This document shows positions 16,160 to 24,465 of a stretch of 64,000 nt of DNA, one piece after another. Source of the DNA: Streptomyces sp. TSRI0281 (lineage in GTDB: Bacteria; Actinomycetota; Actinomycetes; Streptomycetales; Streptomycetaceae); the NCBI RefSeq assembly GCF_001905125.1, contig NZ_LWLE01000034.1, positions 186,001 through 250,000 on the forward strand, in the 5' to 3' direction. Below the pieces are notes generated by a model, which was not told the DNA's origin, did not search any database, and worked only from the letters and a program-made list of their open reading frames with translations. Made by a program: the position numbers and the translations under genes. Every line of letters starts with the position of its first letter. The stretch's first letter is position 1.

Positions 16160-18480
16160 CCGCGGATCCGCGAGCTGCCGACCGCCGTACGTATCTCCCC
16201 CTCGACCCTTCGCTCGCACCGCCCGGCACCCGCGGCTTCCGGGACGCCGGCGGGATCCCGGCCGACCAGTGGCACGCCGACCAGAACGGCGAGACGCTCG
16301 TCCCCACCCACTGCTGCTTCTGCGGAGTCCAGTGCGGGATGTATCTGCGGGTCGACCGCGGCGGCAAGGTCTTCGGCGTCGAACCCCGCAACCACGACAT
16401 CAACCGGATGCGGCTGTGCCCCAAGGGCATCAACGCCTACCAGCAGGTCAACCACCCCGACCGGCTCACCGCCCCGCTCATGCGCCGCTCCCGTGACGAG
16501 GAGTTCCGCGAGGTCTCCTGGGACGAGGCCCTCGACTTCACCGTCTCCGAGATCACGCGCATCCAACAGGCCCACGGGAACGATGCCTTCGGTCTCCTCG
16601 GCGGCGCCAGCCTCTTCTCCGAGAAGACATATCTGGTGGGCAAGTTCGCCCGGGTCGCCCTCAAGTCCCGGCACGTCGACTACAACGGCCGGCTCTGCAT
16701 GGTCAGCGCGGCGAGCGCCAACAAGCTCGCCTTCGGCATCGACCGGGCCGGCAACCCCTTCTCCGACATCCTGCTCACCGACTGCCTGCTCATCGCGGGC
16801 TCCAACGTCGGCGAGTGCTTCCCCGTGATGACCCAGTACGTGTGGGGAGCCCGGGACCGGGGCGCCAGCCTCATCGTCATCGACCCCCGCGAGACCGCGA
16901 TCGCCCGCACCGCCGACATCCATGTCGCGCTCAAGCCCGGCACGGACTCGGCCTTCTTCAACGCCGTGCTCAACGTGATCATCGAGGAGGGCCTCACCGA
17001 CGAGACCTATCTCGCCGCCCACGCCACCGGCTGGGCGGAGGTGAAGGCCACGGTCGCCGCCTACCCGCCGTCCCGGGCCGCCGGGATCTGCGGGGTGCCC
17101 GCCGAACAGATCGTCCAGGTCGCCCGTACCTTCGCCCGCGCGCCCAGGGCCATGGCCTGGCACGCCCGGGGGATCGAGCACCACTCGCAGGGCGTCGAGA
17201 ACTGCCTCAGCGTGATCAACCTCTGCACCGCCACCGGACACATCGGCAAGCCCGGCGCCGGCTACGGCACCATCACCGGCCAGGGCAACGGACAGGGCGG
17301 CCGCGAACACGGCCAGAAGTCCGACCTCCTCCCCGGCGGACGCTCGATCATGAACGAGGAGCACCGGCGGCAGATCTGCGAGATCTGGGGCATCGAGGAG
17401 TCCGAACTCCCGCCCGCCGGTACCTCGATGATGGAAATGGTCTGGCAGATGCAGCGCCGCGAGATCCGCGGCCTGATCGGCATCTGCAACAACCCCTTCG
17501 TCTCCCTGCCCAACTACAAGGTCGTCAAGGAGGGGTACGACGCCACCGAATTCCATGCCCAATTCGACTTCTTCCTTTCCGAGACCGCGGCCAACGCGCA
17601 TGTCGTCTTCCCTGTCACCACCTGGGCCGAGGACGACGGGGTGATGGCCAACGCCGAGGCCCGGGTGGTCAAGCACAACAAGGCCCAGGACCCGCCCCCA
17701 GGCGTACGGACCGACACCTGGGTGATGTGCGAACTCGCCAAGCGGCTCGGCGCGGGCGACAAGTTCGCGTTCGCCGACTCCCGCGAGGTCTTCGACGAAC
17801 TGCGGATCGCCTCCGCCGGGACGGTCAACGACTACTACGGCATCACGTACGAACGGCTAGAGGAGACCGGCGGGATCGCCTGGCCCTGCCCCTCCACCGA
17901 CCACCCCGGCACCCCCCGGCTCTTCGAGGACGGGAAGACCTACCACCCCGACGGCAAGATCCATATGCAGGTCGTCGAATGGCACCCGCCGATGGACCCG
18001 TACGACGACGAGCACCCCATGTCGCTCACCACCGGACGCACCGTCGCCCACTTCCTCTCCGGCAACCAGACCCGCCGGCTGGGTGCCCTCGTCGAACAGA
18101 CCCCGCGCCCCTGGGCCGAGATCCACCCCTCCCACGGCTTCCGCAACGGCGAACCCGTCCGCGTCGTCACCCGGCGCGGCAGCGCGGTCTTCCCCGCCCT
18201 GGTCACCGAGGCGATCCGCCCCGACACCGTCTTCATCCCGTACCACTGGCCGGTCCCCACCGCGGCCAACGCCCTCACCATCGACGCTCTCGACCCCCGT
18301 TCCAAGATCCCCGAATACAAGGTGTGCGCCTGCCGTATCGAGCACGCCGAGAAGATCGACGAGGTGCCCGCGCCTCCGGTCGCCCCCGGTCATACCGCCT
18401 ATCCGGAGACCCAGGTCTCCCGTACCGACCCGTTGCCTCCCACGGCCCCGCAGGGCCGTGGCACCTCGGAGAGGAGCTGA
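16156..18480 (+). CDS. Molybdopterin oxidoreductase catalytic subunit
   Basis: A 774-residue DMSO-reductase superfamily enzyme. It has an N-terminal [4Fe-4S] site C53-x2-C56-x3-C60 (THCCFCGVQCGMYL) closing with LCPKG, molybdopterin-guanine-dinucleotide domains, and a C-terminal dinucleotide-binding domain (LTTGRTVAHFLSGNQTRR). The probable Mo ligand is Cys181 in NGRLCMVSAAS, resembling assimilatory nitrate reductases (CMSS) and lacking the Cys/Sec-His pair of formate dehydrogenases. No Tat signal is seen. GTG 16156 overlaps the previous stop, with AGAAGGG upstream. Substrate is unassigned: nitrate reductase-like chemistry is possible and formate oxidation is disfavoured. Confidence 0.85.
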   Translation: MTADPRAADRRTYLPLDPSLAPPGTRGFRDAGGIPADQWHADQNGETLVPTHCCFCGVQCGMYLRVDRGGKVFGVEPRNHDINRMRLCPKGINAYQQVNHPDRLTAPLMRRSRDEEFREVSWDEALDFTVSEITRIQQAHGNDAFGLLGGASLFSEKTYLVGKFARVALKSRHVDYNGRLCMVSAASANKLAFGIDRAGNPFSDILLTDCLLIAGSNVGECFPVMTQYVWGARDRGASLIVIDPRETAIARTADIHVALKPGTDSAFFNAVLNVIIEEGLTDETYLAAHATGWAEVKATVAAYPPSRAAGICGVPAEQIVQVARTFARAPRAMAWHARGIEHHSQGVENCLSVINLCTATGHIGKPGAGYGTITGQGNGQGGREHGQKSDLLPGGRSIMNEEHRRQICEIWGIEESELPPAGTSMMEMVWQMQRREIRGLIGICNNPFVSLPNYKVVKEGYDATEFHAQFDFFLSETAANAHVVFPVTTWAEDDGVMANAEARVVKHNKAQDPPPGVRTDTWVMCELAKRLGAGDKFAFADSREVFDELRIASAGTVNDYYGITYERLEETGGIAWPCPSTDHPGTPRLFEDGKTYHPDGKIHMQVVEWHPPMDPYDDEHPMSLTTGRTVAHFLSGNQTRRLGALVEQTPRPWAEIHPSHGFRNGEPVRVVTRRGSAVFPALVTEAIRPDTVFIPYHWPVPTAANALTIDALDPRSKIPEYKVCACRIEHAEKIDEVPAPPVAPGHTAYPETQVSRTDPLPPTAPQGRGTSERS

Positions 18481-18486
18481 GGCCCC

Positions 18487-19089
18487 ATGATGGGCAGAAC
18501 GATCTTCATCGACCCGGGGCGCTGCATCGGCTGCCAGGCATGTGTCTCCGCCTGCCGCGAATGCGACTCGCACCGCGGTAAATCGATGATCCACCTCGAC
18601 TACACCGACGAGGGCCGGTCCGTCGCCTCCCTTCCCACGGTCTGTATGCACTGCGAGGACCCGGTGGCCCCCTGCGCCGAGGTCTGCCCCGCCGACGCGA
18701 TCCTGGTCACCGCGGACGGTGTGGTGCAGCAGGCCGACACCACCCGCTGCATCGGCTGTGCCAACTGCGTCAACGCCTGCCCCTTCGGTGTGCCGAAGAT
18801 CGACCTCCAGGCGAAGCTGCAGCTGAAGTGCAACCTCTGCTACGACCGGACCGCCTACGGCCTGGCCCCCATGTGCGCCACCGTCTGCCCCACCGGAGCG
18901 CTCTTCTACGGAACCCTTGAGGAGCTCCAGGCCGAACGCCCCGGCGTCCAGGTCGCCGACAGCTTCGTCTTCGGCGAGTCCGAGGTCCGCACCGGTGTGG
19001 CCATGGTCGTCCCCGCGGACAGGGTCCAGTGGCCCGTACCCGGCGGCCTGCCCGTCGTCGAGATCAACGGTAAGGACGTCCGCCGATGA
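18487..19089 (+). CDS. Four-cluster 4Fe-4S ferredoxin subunit
   Basis: A 200-residue electron-transfer subunit of the DmsB/NrfC/HycB type. Four Cys motifs are visible: CIGCQACVSACREC, CMHCEDPVAPCAEVCP, CIGCANCVNACP and CNLCYDR with CATVCP, enough for four [4Fe-4S] clusters. It starts at ATG 18487 (or 18490) after GAGAGGAGC, which overlaps the end of the molybdoenzyme gene. Its place in the operon implies it links the Mo subunit to the membrane or Rieske components. Confidence 0.9.
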   Translation: MMGRTIFIDPGRCIGCQACVSACRECDSHRGKSMIHLDYTDEGRSVASLPTVCMHCEDPVAPCAEVCPADAILVTADGVVQQADTTRCIGCANCVNACPFGVPKIDLQAKLQLKCNLCYDRTAYGLAPMCATVCPTGALFYGTLEELQAERPGVQVADSFVFGESEVRTGVAMVVPADRVQWPVPGGLPVVEINGKDVRR

Positions 19090-19787
19090 GCGTCACCGAA
19101 CAGCAGCCGGGTGGCGGCCGGCACAACGGCGGCGACCCGCGCGAGGCGCTGCACGACCGGATCGCCGCCGACTCCCTGACCACCCGGCGCGACTACCTCC
19201 GGATCGTCGCCACGGTCTCCGGCGGCCTCGCCGTCGGGGGACTCGGGGTGGCCTCCGGAATCCTGCACCGCCACGGCGACGCGGAGGACGGCAAGACCCC
19301 TGAGCCCAAGAGGGTCACCCAGCAGCTGCTGCCCGGCGAGTCCATCTCCTTCCGCTATCCGGGCGAGGAGGACCGGGCCGTCGCGGTACGGCTCAATGAC
19401 GGCACCCTTGTCGGCTACTCCGCGGTCTGCACCCATCTCGCCTGTGCCGTGCTCTGGCGCAAGGACCGGGGCACGGATGGCGAGCTCTACTGCCCCTGTC
19501 ACGAGGGAGTCTTCGACGCCCGGTCCGGAGAGGTCACCGCCGGACCACCGCCCCGCGCCCTGCCCAAGGTGGCGCTCACCGAGCAGACCGACGGCAGTGT
19601 CTGGGCCATCGGCACCACCCGCTCCGGCGAGAGCATCGAGCACGGACTCTGCCGCCAGCTCGGCGCGGAACGCCCGGACCTCGCAGCCCGCATCGGCTGC
19701 CCCGACGTCAGCGGCGGCGCGGAGTCACCGCCCCGTGCGGCCGACGCCGGGGCGACCGAGGCCGACACCCCCGGCAGGCGAACATGA
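19086..19787 (+). CDS. Rieske 2Fe-2S protein with Tat-type signal anchor
   Basis: A 233-residue protein. Residues of about 35-62 form a twin-arginine signal (TTRRDYLRIVATVSGG followed by a Gly/Val-rich hydrophobic stretch). The Rieske domain shows the two cluster motifs CTHLAC and CPCHEGVF. The hydrophilic C-terminus is Ala/Gly-rich. It overlaps the ferredoxin gene by 4 bp (ATGA) and the next gene likewise, implying translational coupling. The Rieske domain should lie outside the membrane. A Mo enzyme paired with a Tat-Rieske subunit recalls arsenite oxidase AioBA, where the Rieske Tat signal carries the Mo subunit across. Confidence 0.87.
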   Translation: MSVTEQQPGGGRHNGGDPREALHDRIAADSLTTRRDYLRIVATVSGGLAVGGLGVASGILHRHGDAEDGKTPEPKRVTQQLLPGESISFRYPGEEDRAVAVRLNDGTLVGYSAVCTHLACAVLWRKDRGTDGELYCPCHEGVFDARSGEVTAGPPPRALPKVALTEQTDGSVWAIGTTRSGESIEHGLCRQLGAERPDLAARIGCPDVSGGAESPPRAADAGATEADTPGRRT

Positions 19788-20152
19788 CCGAACCCCAGCA
19801 GCCCTCCGGCCCGCAGTACCACCCGGGCAGCGCCCGCCCCGAGCTGAACCGCCCCCTCCATGAGCGCTATCCGCAGATCCGCGCCACCAGCGGTTACGGC
19901 GACCCACGGGTCCGGCACACCGGCCCCGGCCCCGGAGCGGGCACCGACCAGGAACCCGAGCGCTCCTCGAAACTGACGGCCCGCCTCACGCTCGCCATGA
20001 CCGTGGTCGTCGGCCAGCTCTGGGGTCTGACCGTGATCATCGACGAATGGATGGAGGGCAACACCGGGACGGCCTGGTGGGGGGCCGGCTTCCTCTGCCT
20101 CTCGTTCCTCGTCGTGCTGGGTCTCTGGCTGATCGACCCCGAGGACCGCTGA
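19784..20152 (+). CDS. Small two-helix membrane protein of the Mo/Rieske operon
   Basis: A 122-residue protein with a Pro/Gly-rich soluble N-terminus, then two membrane helices (LTLAMTVVVGQLWGLTVII and WWGAGFLCLSFLVVLGLWLI) ending DPEDR. It is the last gene of the overlapping set. No known domain is recognised. It is probably an accessory or assembly subunit of the complex. Confidence 0.72.
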   Translation: MTEPQQPSGPQYHPGSARPELNRPLHERYPQIRATSGYGDPRVRHTGPGPGAGTDQEPERSSKLTARLTLAMTVVVGQLWGLTVIIDEWMEGNTGTAWWGAGFLCLSFLVVLGLWLIDPEDR

Positions 20153-20191
20153 CCGCCGTCACCCCGCCGAGAGCCGCCGTACCCTGGAAGC

Positions 20192-20419
20192 ATGAGCACC
20201 GCCCCCGCCCCCGGACCGCGAGATTCGAAGCAGCAGCCGCACCAGCAGGAAATGCCGCCGCAGGAGCCGAAGCCCACGTCGGTTCTGATCTTCGACGATC
20301 CGCTGGACCAGCAGTCCGCGGACGATACGGACCGGGGGTGGGGCGAGCGGCCCGCGACCGGTGGCAGCGCCGCCGACCTCGCACGCTTCCTCGACGAGAA
20401 GCCGCCCCACCACATCTGA
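20192..20419 (+). CDS. Small conserved hypothetical protein
   Basis: 75 residues, soluble, Pro/Gln-rich at the N-terminus, with a motif KPTSVLIFDDPLDQQSADDTDRGWGE and the ending DLARFLDEKPPHHI. The motif looks typical of a small Streptomyces protein family, but no function is known to me. It starts 39 bp after the Mo/Rieske operon and may be read through from it. Confidence 0.65.
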   Translation: MSTAPAPGPRDSKQQPHQQEMPPQEPKPTSVLIFDDPLDQQSADDTDRGWGERPATGGSAADLARFLDEKPPHHI

Positions 20420-20481
20420 GCTGCGTCACCTGTGCCGTGAGGGGAGCAGACTGCTCCGCGACCCGAGGACGGCGCAGGTAA

Positions 20482-20509
20482 CCCTGTCCCATCAGTCAAT
20501 TCGACAGGG
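20482..20509. terminator. Terminator between convergent genes
   Basis: CCCTGTC (20482-20488) pairs with GACAGGG (20503-20509) around a 14-nt loop, between the small hypothetical gene and the SAF gene. Confidence 0.6.
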
Positions 20510-20524
20510 TGAAGCGACGGGGCG

Positions 20525-21199
20525 TCAGTACGCATGGGACACCGCCACGGCCAAGTGCCCCGACGCGCTCGCCCCGGCCAGCGCCACAGCCGTCTCGCGC
20601 CGCACGGACAGCACCACCAGCGCACCGTCGCCCGCCTCCGGGCCCGTCCCGCCGCCCGTGTCCGGCAGGTCCGTGTCCTCGGCAGCGGTCCGTGGCACCT
20701 TCGTCACCCGTACGTCCTTCGCCACCACCCGGGCGTCACCGCCCGCTTCCTCGGACGCGATCACATCGACACGGTCTCCCGGCCGCAGCAGCCGGACCGT
20801 CGCCGCATCCGTGATCCGGACCGGCGCGGACACCAGCCGCACCGACTGTCGTCCGGGCTCCGGCGGTGGACCCGGAGGAGCGGCTTTTCCCTCCTCGCCG
20901 CCCAGCCCCGAGGCGGCGAGCGCGGCAGCCGTCAGCGCCAGCCCCGCAGCCATCGCGCGCCGCTGCCTGCGCACCATGCGCCGCAGCCGGTACGCGCCAC
21001 CGCCGCGCACCCGCAGCGGCGCGAACGGCGGCACCCCGAACGGAGCGGGCGCGGAAACCGGCGGCCACGGTGCCCTCGTACGCGCGCCGGAGCCGAAGCG
21101 GGCAGCTTCGGAGGTGTCGGAGGGATGTGAGGGGTGAGCAGGGCCGCCGGCGGGATGCGCCGGGGGAGTGGGACGGGCGGGGGAAACGGGCGGGAACAT
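20525..21199 (-). CDS. SAF-domain protein (CpaB/RcpC-like)
   Basis: A 224-residue protein with a Pro/Ala-rich N-terminus, a basic region RLRRMVRRQRRAMAAG, one membrane helix (LALTAAALAASGLGG) and then a SAF domain (SAPVRITDAATVRLLRPGDRVDVIAS) with a beta-rich tail. CpaB-like proteins help assemble Flp pili, but no pilus genes are visible here. Starts after residue 70 are possible. It sits downstream of mtnP, separated by a stem-loop. Confidence 0.75.
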   Translation of the reverse strand: MFPPVSPARPTPPAHPAGGPAHPSHPSDTSEAARFGSGARTRAPWPPVSAPAPFGVPPFAPLRVRGGGAYRLRRMVRRQRRAMAAGLALTAAALAASGLGGEEGKAAPPGPPPEPGRQSVRLVSAPVRITDAATVRLLRPGDRVDVIASEEAGGDARVVAKDVRVTKVPRTAAEDTDLPDTGGGTGPEAGDGALVVLSVRRETAVALAGASASGHLAVAVSHAY

Positions 21200-21217
21200 G
21201 GCGCCACCTGGAATCGA

Positions 21218-21260
21218 GTGAGGGGAGCCCGGCCGGATGTCCCGGCCGAACTCCCCTCAC
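21218..21260. terminator. Stem-loop between mtnP and SAF gene
   Basis: Perfect 10-bp arms (GTGAGGGGAG at 21218-21227, complement at 21251-21260), with a further CCGGCCGG/CCGGCCG pairing inside. It lies just upstream of the SAF start, so it may end mtnP transcripts or attenuate SAF. Confidence 0.6.
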
Positions 21261-21368
21261 GATCCACGCTCAGCCGGAATCCCGCTGAGCCCTGTGGACA
21301 ATCCCCACGTTGTGGAAAACTCCGGCACCCACACGGGTCACCCAGGCACCGAAAGGCCCCCCGGAACG

Positions 21369-21430
21369 GGTATGCGTCCCCCCACGAACCGGTACGCGTC
21401 CCCCAGGTACCGCACGCGTCCCCAGGAACC
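21369..21430. repeat. Three direct repeats of about 20 bp
   Basis: Degenerate copies of GGTACGCGTCCCCCAGGTACC occur at 21369-21390, 21391-21411 and 21412-21430, between mtnP and the SAF gene. No function is evident; repeated operator half-sites or slippage are possible. Confidence 0.5.
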
Positions 21431-21462
21431 TGCACGCACGCGCCCGGTCCCCGCCCCCGGCC

Positions 21463-22407
21463 CTACGGCAGCTCGATGCCCGTGTCGATCCCGTCCAGCG
21501 CGTGGGCGCACGCGCAGTCGCGGCTCTCGTTCACCGGCAGCCCGGCCACCGTGTCGAACAGCACCGAGCGCAGCCGGTCCACATTGGCCGCGAACACCTT
21601 CAGCACATCCTCGTGGGAGACGCCCTCCCCTGCCTCGGCACCCGCGTCCAGGTCCGTCACCAGGGTCATCGTCGTGTAGCAGAGCCCCAGTTCGCGGGCG
21701 AGCACGGCCTCCGGGTGCCCGGTCATCCCGACCACGGACCAGCCCATCGACGCATGCCAGCGCGACTCCGCACGGGTCGAGAAACGCGGCCCCTCGACGA
21801 CGACCAGGGTCCCGCCGTCCACCGGCTCCCAGTCACGCCCGCGCGCCGCCGCGAGCGTGGCCTTGCGGCCCTCGGGGCAGTACGGGTCGGCGAAGCCCAG
21901 GTGCACGACGTTCGGCACGGCTCCGTCCGCCCGGGTCTCACCGTCGTAATACGTCTGCAGACGGGCCTTGGTCCGCTCCACCAGCTGGTCCGGTACGAGC
22001 AGGGTCCCGGGGCCGAACTCCGGCCGCAGCCCGCCGACCGCGCACGGTCCGAGCACCTGACGCACCCCGACGGAGCGCAGCGCCCAGAGGTTGGCGCGGT
22101 AGTTGATGCGGTGCGGCGGCAGGTGGTGGCCGCGTCCGTGGCGGGGCAGGAAGGCGACCCGGCGACCGCCGATCTCGCCGAGGAAGAGCGAGTCGCTGGG
22201 CTGCCCGTACGGGGTGTCCACGGGTACCTCGGTGACGTCCTCCAGGAAGGAGTAGAAGCCCGAGCCGCCGATGACACCGATCTCCGCACCGGGGGAAGCG
22301 CCCGGAACGCCCGAAGACCCCGTCGTACGTGCGTCCGTCCCCGTACCCGTCCCCGTACCCGCGCCCGTACTCGTACCCGTGACCGATTGTGCCTGTGCGT
22401 TCGCCAT
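21463..22407 (-). CDS. mtnP: S-methyl-5'-thioadenosine phosphorylase
   Basis: A 314-residue purine nucleoside phosphorylase family enzyme of methionine salvage: MTA + phosphate to adenine + methylthioribose-phosphate. Motifs: EIGVIGGSGFYSF (phosphate loop), PRHGRGHHLPPHRINYRANLWAL, and VEGPRFSTRAESRWHASMGWSVVGMTGHPEAVLARE. An extra N-terminal tail of about 40 residues carries a Gly-Thr repeat (TGTGTGT) encoded by a degenerate GTACCC hexamer array (about 22330-22380). ATG 22407 is the likely start. S-methyl-5'-thioinosine phosphorylase is a possible alternative specificity. Confidence 0.9.
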   Translation of the reverse strand: MANAQAQSVTGTSTGAGTGTGTGTDARTTGSSGVPGASPGAEIGVIGGSGFYSFLEDVTEVPVDTPYGQPSDSLFLGEIGGRRVAFLPRHGRGHHLPPHRINYRANLWALRSVGVRQVLGPCAVGGLRPEFGPGTLLVPDQLVERTKARLQTYYDGETRADGAVPNVVHLGFADPYCPEGRKATLAAARGRDWEPVDGGTLVVVEGPRFSTRAESRWHASMGWSVVGMTGHPEAVLARELGLCYTTMTLVTDLDAGAEAGEGVSHEDVLKVFAANVDRLRSVLFDTVAGLPVNESRDCACAHALDGIDTGIELP

Positions 22408-22493
22408 GCGGTCACAGTATCGGGGGGAAAACGCCGGGACCCCGCCGAGTCGATCGGCGGGGTCCCGGTGAGACGTGTGGAGCGTACGTGGGC

Positions 22494-22856
22494 TCAGGCG
22501 GCCGACGTACCACTCGACGAAGTCGACGTGGAGGAAGACGACGACGAAGAAGACGAGGGTGACGAAGACGAGGATGACGAAGACGCAGCGGTCGACTTCG
22601 AGTCCGAACCCGTCGAGGACGACGAGGCGGATGCGGAGTCGGACGACTTCGAGGTCGCCGCTGTGCTGCTCGACGAAGAGCCACGGCTGTCGTTCCGGTA
22701 GAAACCGGAACCCTTGAAGACGATGCCGACCGCGGAGAACACCTTCTTCAGGCGTCCGTCGCAGCTCGGGCACACGGTCAGGGCATCATCGGTGAACTTC
22801 TGCACCGCCTCAAGGCCCTCGCCACATGCGGTGCACTGGTACTGATAGGTCGGCAC
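22494..22856 (-). CDS. FmdB-family zinc ribbon protein with poly-Ser tail
   Basis: 120 residues. The first 50 form an FmdB zinc ribbon (MPTYQYQCTACGEGLEAVQKF, then CPSCDGRLKKVFSAVGIVFKGSGFY) with two CxxC knuckles. The rest is a Ser/Thr/Ala low-complexity tail. It starts at GTG 22856 behind AGGAGGAG, and a CIRCE element lies immediately upstream, implying HrcA-controlled heat-shock expression. The molecular role of FmdB ribbons is not established. Confidence 0.88.
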   Translation of the reverse strand: MPTYQYQCTACGEGLEAVQKFTDDALTVCPSCDGRLKKVFSAVGIVFKGSGFYRNDSRGSSSSSTAATSKSSDSASASSSSTGSDSKSTAASSSSSSSSPSSSSSSSSSTSTSSSGTSAA

Positions 22857-22865
22857 TTGCTCCTC

Positions 22866-22892
22866 CTGGCACTCTCACTCAATGAGTGCTAA
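22866..22892 (-). promoter_or_regulatory. CIRCE element (HrcA operator) of the FmdB gene
   Basis: In gene orientation: TTAGCACTC, 9 nt, GAGTGCCAG. The CIRCE consensus is TTAGCACTC-N9-GAGTGCTAA, so 16 of 18 bases match with exact spacing. It sits just before the ribosome binding site, the usual place for HrcA repression. Confidence 0.8.
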
Positions 22893-22922
22893 CGACGGTC
22901 CATACTGACGTATTCCGCTGGA

Positions 22923-24203
22923 TCAGTCCACCGTGACCGGCTCGCGGTGACCGATCCCACGTGCGACGGTGCGTCCCGCAGGGCTCGGATTCAGCCGGGA
23001 ACGCAGGGCCAGCAGCGTCGCCAGCGCCAGTACGGTCCCCACCAGCGGCACCAGGAATCCGGTGCTCGCGCCGTGGGCGTCCGCGAGTTGTCCGGCCACG
23101 GTCACCGCCGCGGCCTGGCCCAACGCCACCGCGCCCGTCAGCCAGGTGAACGCCTCGGTCCGGGCGGAGGCCGGAACCAGCGCGTCGACCAGGGTGTAGC
23201 CGCTGATCAGCGCGGGAGCGATGGAGAGGCCGACCAGGAGTCCGAGCCCGGCCAGCAGCGGCACGGAGTTCACGGCCCACAGTCCGGACGCGGTCAGGGT
23301 CAGTGCCAGGTAGCCGACGATCAGACGGCGGCGCGGGCTGATCTTCCAGACGATGGCACCGCAGGCGATCCCGGCCAGCATGTTGCCCGCCGCGAAGATC
23401 CCGTACAACATGCCGTTCACTCCGGGGTGGCCGATCTCCTCGGCGAACGCGGTCAGTGAGACCTGCATTCCGCCGAATACGGCACCGATGCCCAGGAAGG
23501 CGATCGCGAGCACCCGGACGCCGGGTACGGAGAGCGCCGAGACGCGCGGTTCGGCCGCGTTGGCCGCGCTGCGGGGGTCGGGCTGGGTGGAGCGCTGCGC
23601 GGCGAAGAGCAGGCCGCCGATGAGCGTCAGCGCGGCTTCCGTGATCAGCCCGGCCGCCGGGTGCACGCCGGTGCACAGCGCGGTGGTGAGGACCGGTCCC
23701 AGCACGAACGTGAACTCGTCCGTGACCGACTCGAAGGCGGCGGCCGTGGACATCAGCGGAGAGGCGGGCCGACCGGGAGCGGCTCCCAGTACGGCCGCCC
23801 AGCGGGCCCGCACCATCGGCCCGATCTGCGGAATGGAGGCACCGGTCGGCACAGCGGCCAGGAACAGCGCCCACAGGGGCGCGTCCGCCAGCGCGAGCGC
23901 CGTGAGCGCGCTCACGGACACGGCGTGCACCAGGACACCGGGCAGCAGCACCGCGCGCTGCCCGAAACGGTCGGCGAGCTTGCCGCTCTGCGGGGCGAAC
24001 AGGGCCATGGAGACGCCGGAGACGGCGGCGACAGCGCCTGCGCTGCCGTAGGACCCGGTGGTGTGCTGGACGAGGAGAACGATGCCGATGGTCAGCATCG
24101 CGAAGGGCTGCCGTGCGGCGAAGCCCGGGAGGAGGAAGGTCCACGCACCGGGGGTGCGCAGCAGTTGCCCGTATCCGGGGCGGTCGGAGACCGTGGACGC
24201 CAC
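22923..24203 (-). CDS. MFS transporter (12-helix)
   Basis: A 426-residue major facilitator. It shows alternating hydrophobic helices and a motif A-like loop APQSGKLADRFGQRAVLLPG. The central loop (QRSTQPDPRSAANAAEP) separates the two six-helix halves. GTG 24203 (VASTVSDRPGYGQLL) is preferred because the upstream extension is hydrophilic and unlike a transporter. It is not a DHA2 protein. The substrate is unknown. The FmdB gene follows on the same strand after 66 bp but has its own CIRCE promoter region. Confidence 0.83.
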   Translation of the reverse strand: MASTVSDRPGYGQLLRTPGAWTFLLPGFAARQPFAMLTIGIVLLVQHTTGSYGSAGAVAAVSGVSMALFAPQSGKLADRFGQRAVLLPGVLVHAVSVSALTALALADAPLWALFLAAVPTGASIPQIGPMVRARWAAVLGAAPGRPASPLMSTAAAFESVTDEFTFVLGPVLTTALCTGVHPAAGLITEAALTLIGGLLFAAQRSTQPDPRSAANAAEPRVSALSVPGVRVLAIAFLGIGAVFGGMQVSLTAFAEEIGHPGVNGMLYGIFAAGNMLAGIACGAIVWKISPRRRLIVGYLALTLTASGLWAVNSVPLLAGLGLLVGLSIAPALISGYTLVDALVPASARTEAFTWLTGAVALGQAAAVTVAGQLADAHGASTGFLVPLVGTVLALATLLALRSRLNPSPAGRTVARGIGHREPVTVD

Positions 24204-24465
24204 GGTCCTTGCCTTTCTGCCGCCTGGTGGCGGCGCCTCCCGGGAGCCCTTGTGGGGCTCGTACGGAGGCTGCGCCGAGAGCTGTCCTCTTCGCGCGGAA
24301 CTGCGGTAGATGCCGGGCGCTCGCTGCAAGGGGCGAGGGCGCCACGACCGCCATACGGGTCGCGCCAGCTCTGCTTCAGACAGAGTTGGTCGATCAGATT
24401 TCCTTCATGCTACAGGCAGGAGTCCCCGCTCACCTGCGATTGCGCGCAAGGTCACGGTGCCTGCC

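Noticed and set aside
14999..18480. Formate dehydrogenase assignment for the Mo complex because of the pfl neighbour
   Set aside because: The Cys-His motif of formate dehydrogenases is missing (RLCMVSA instead).
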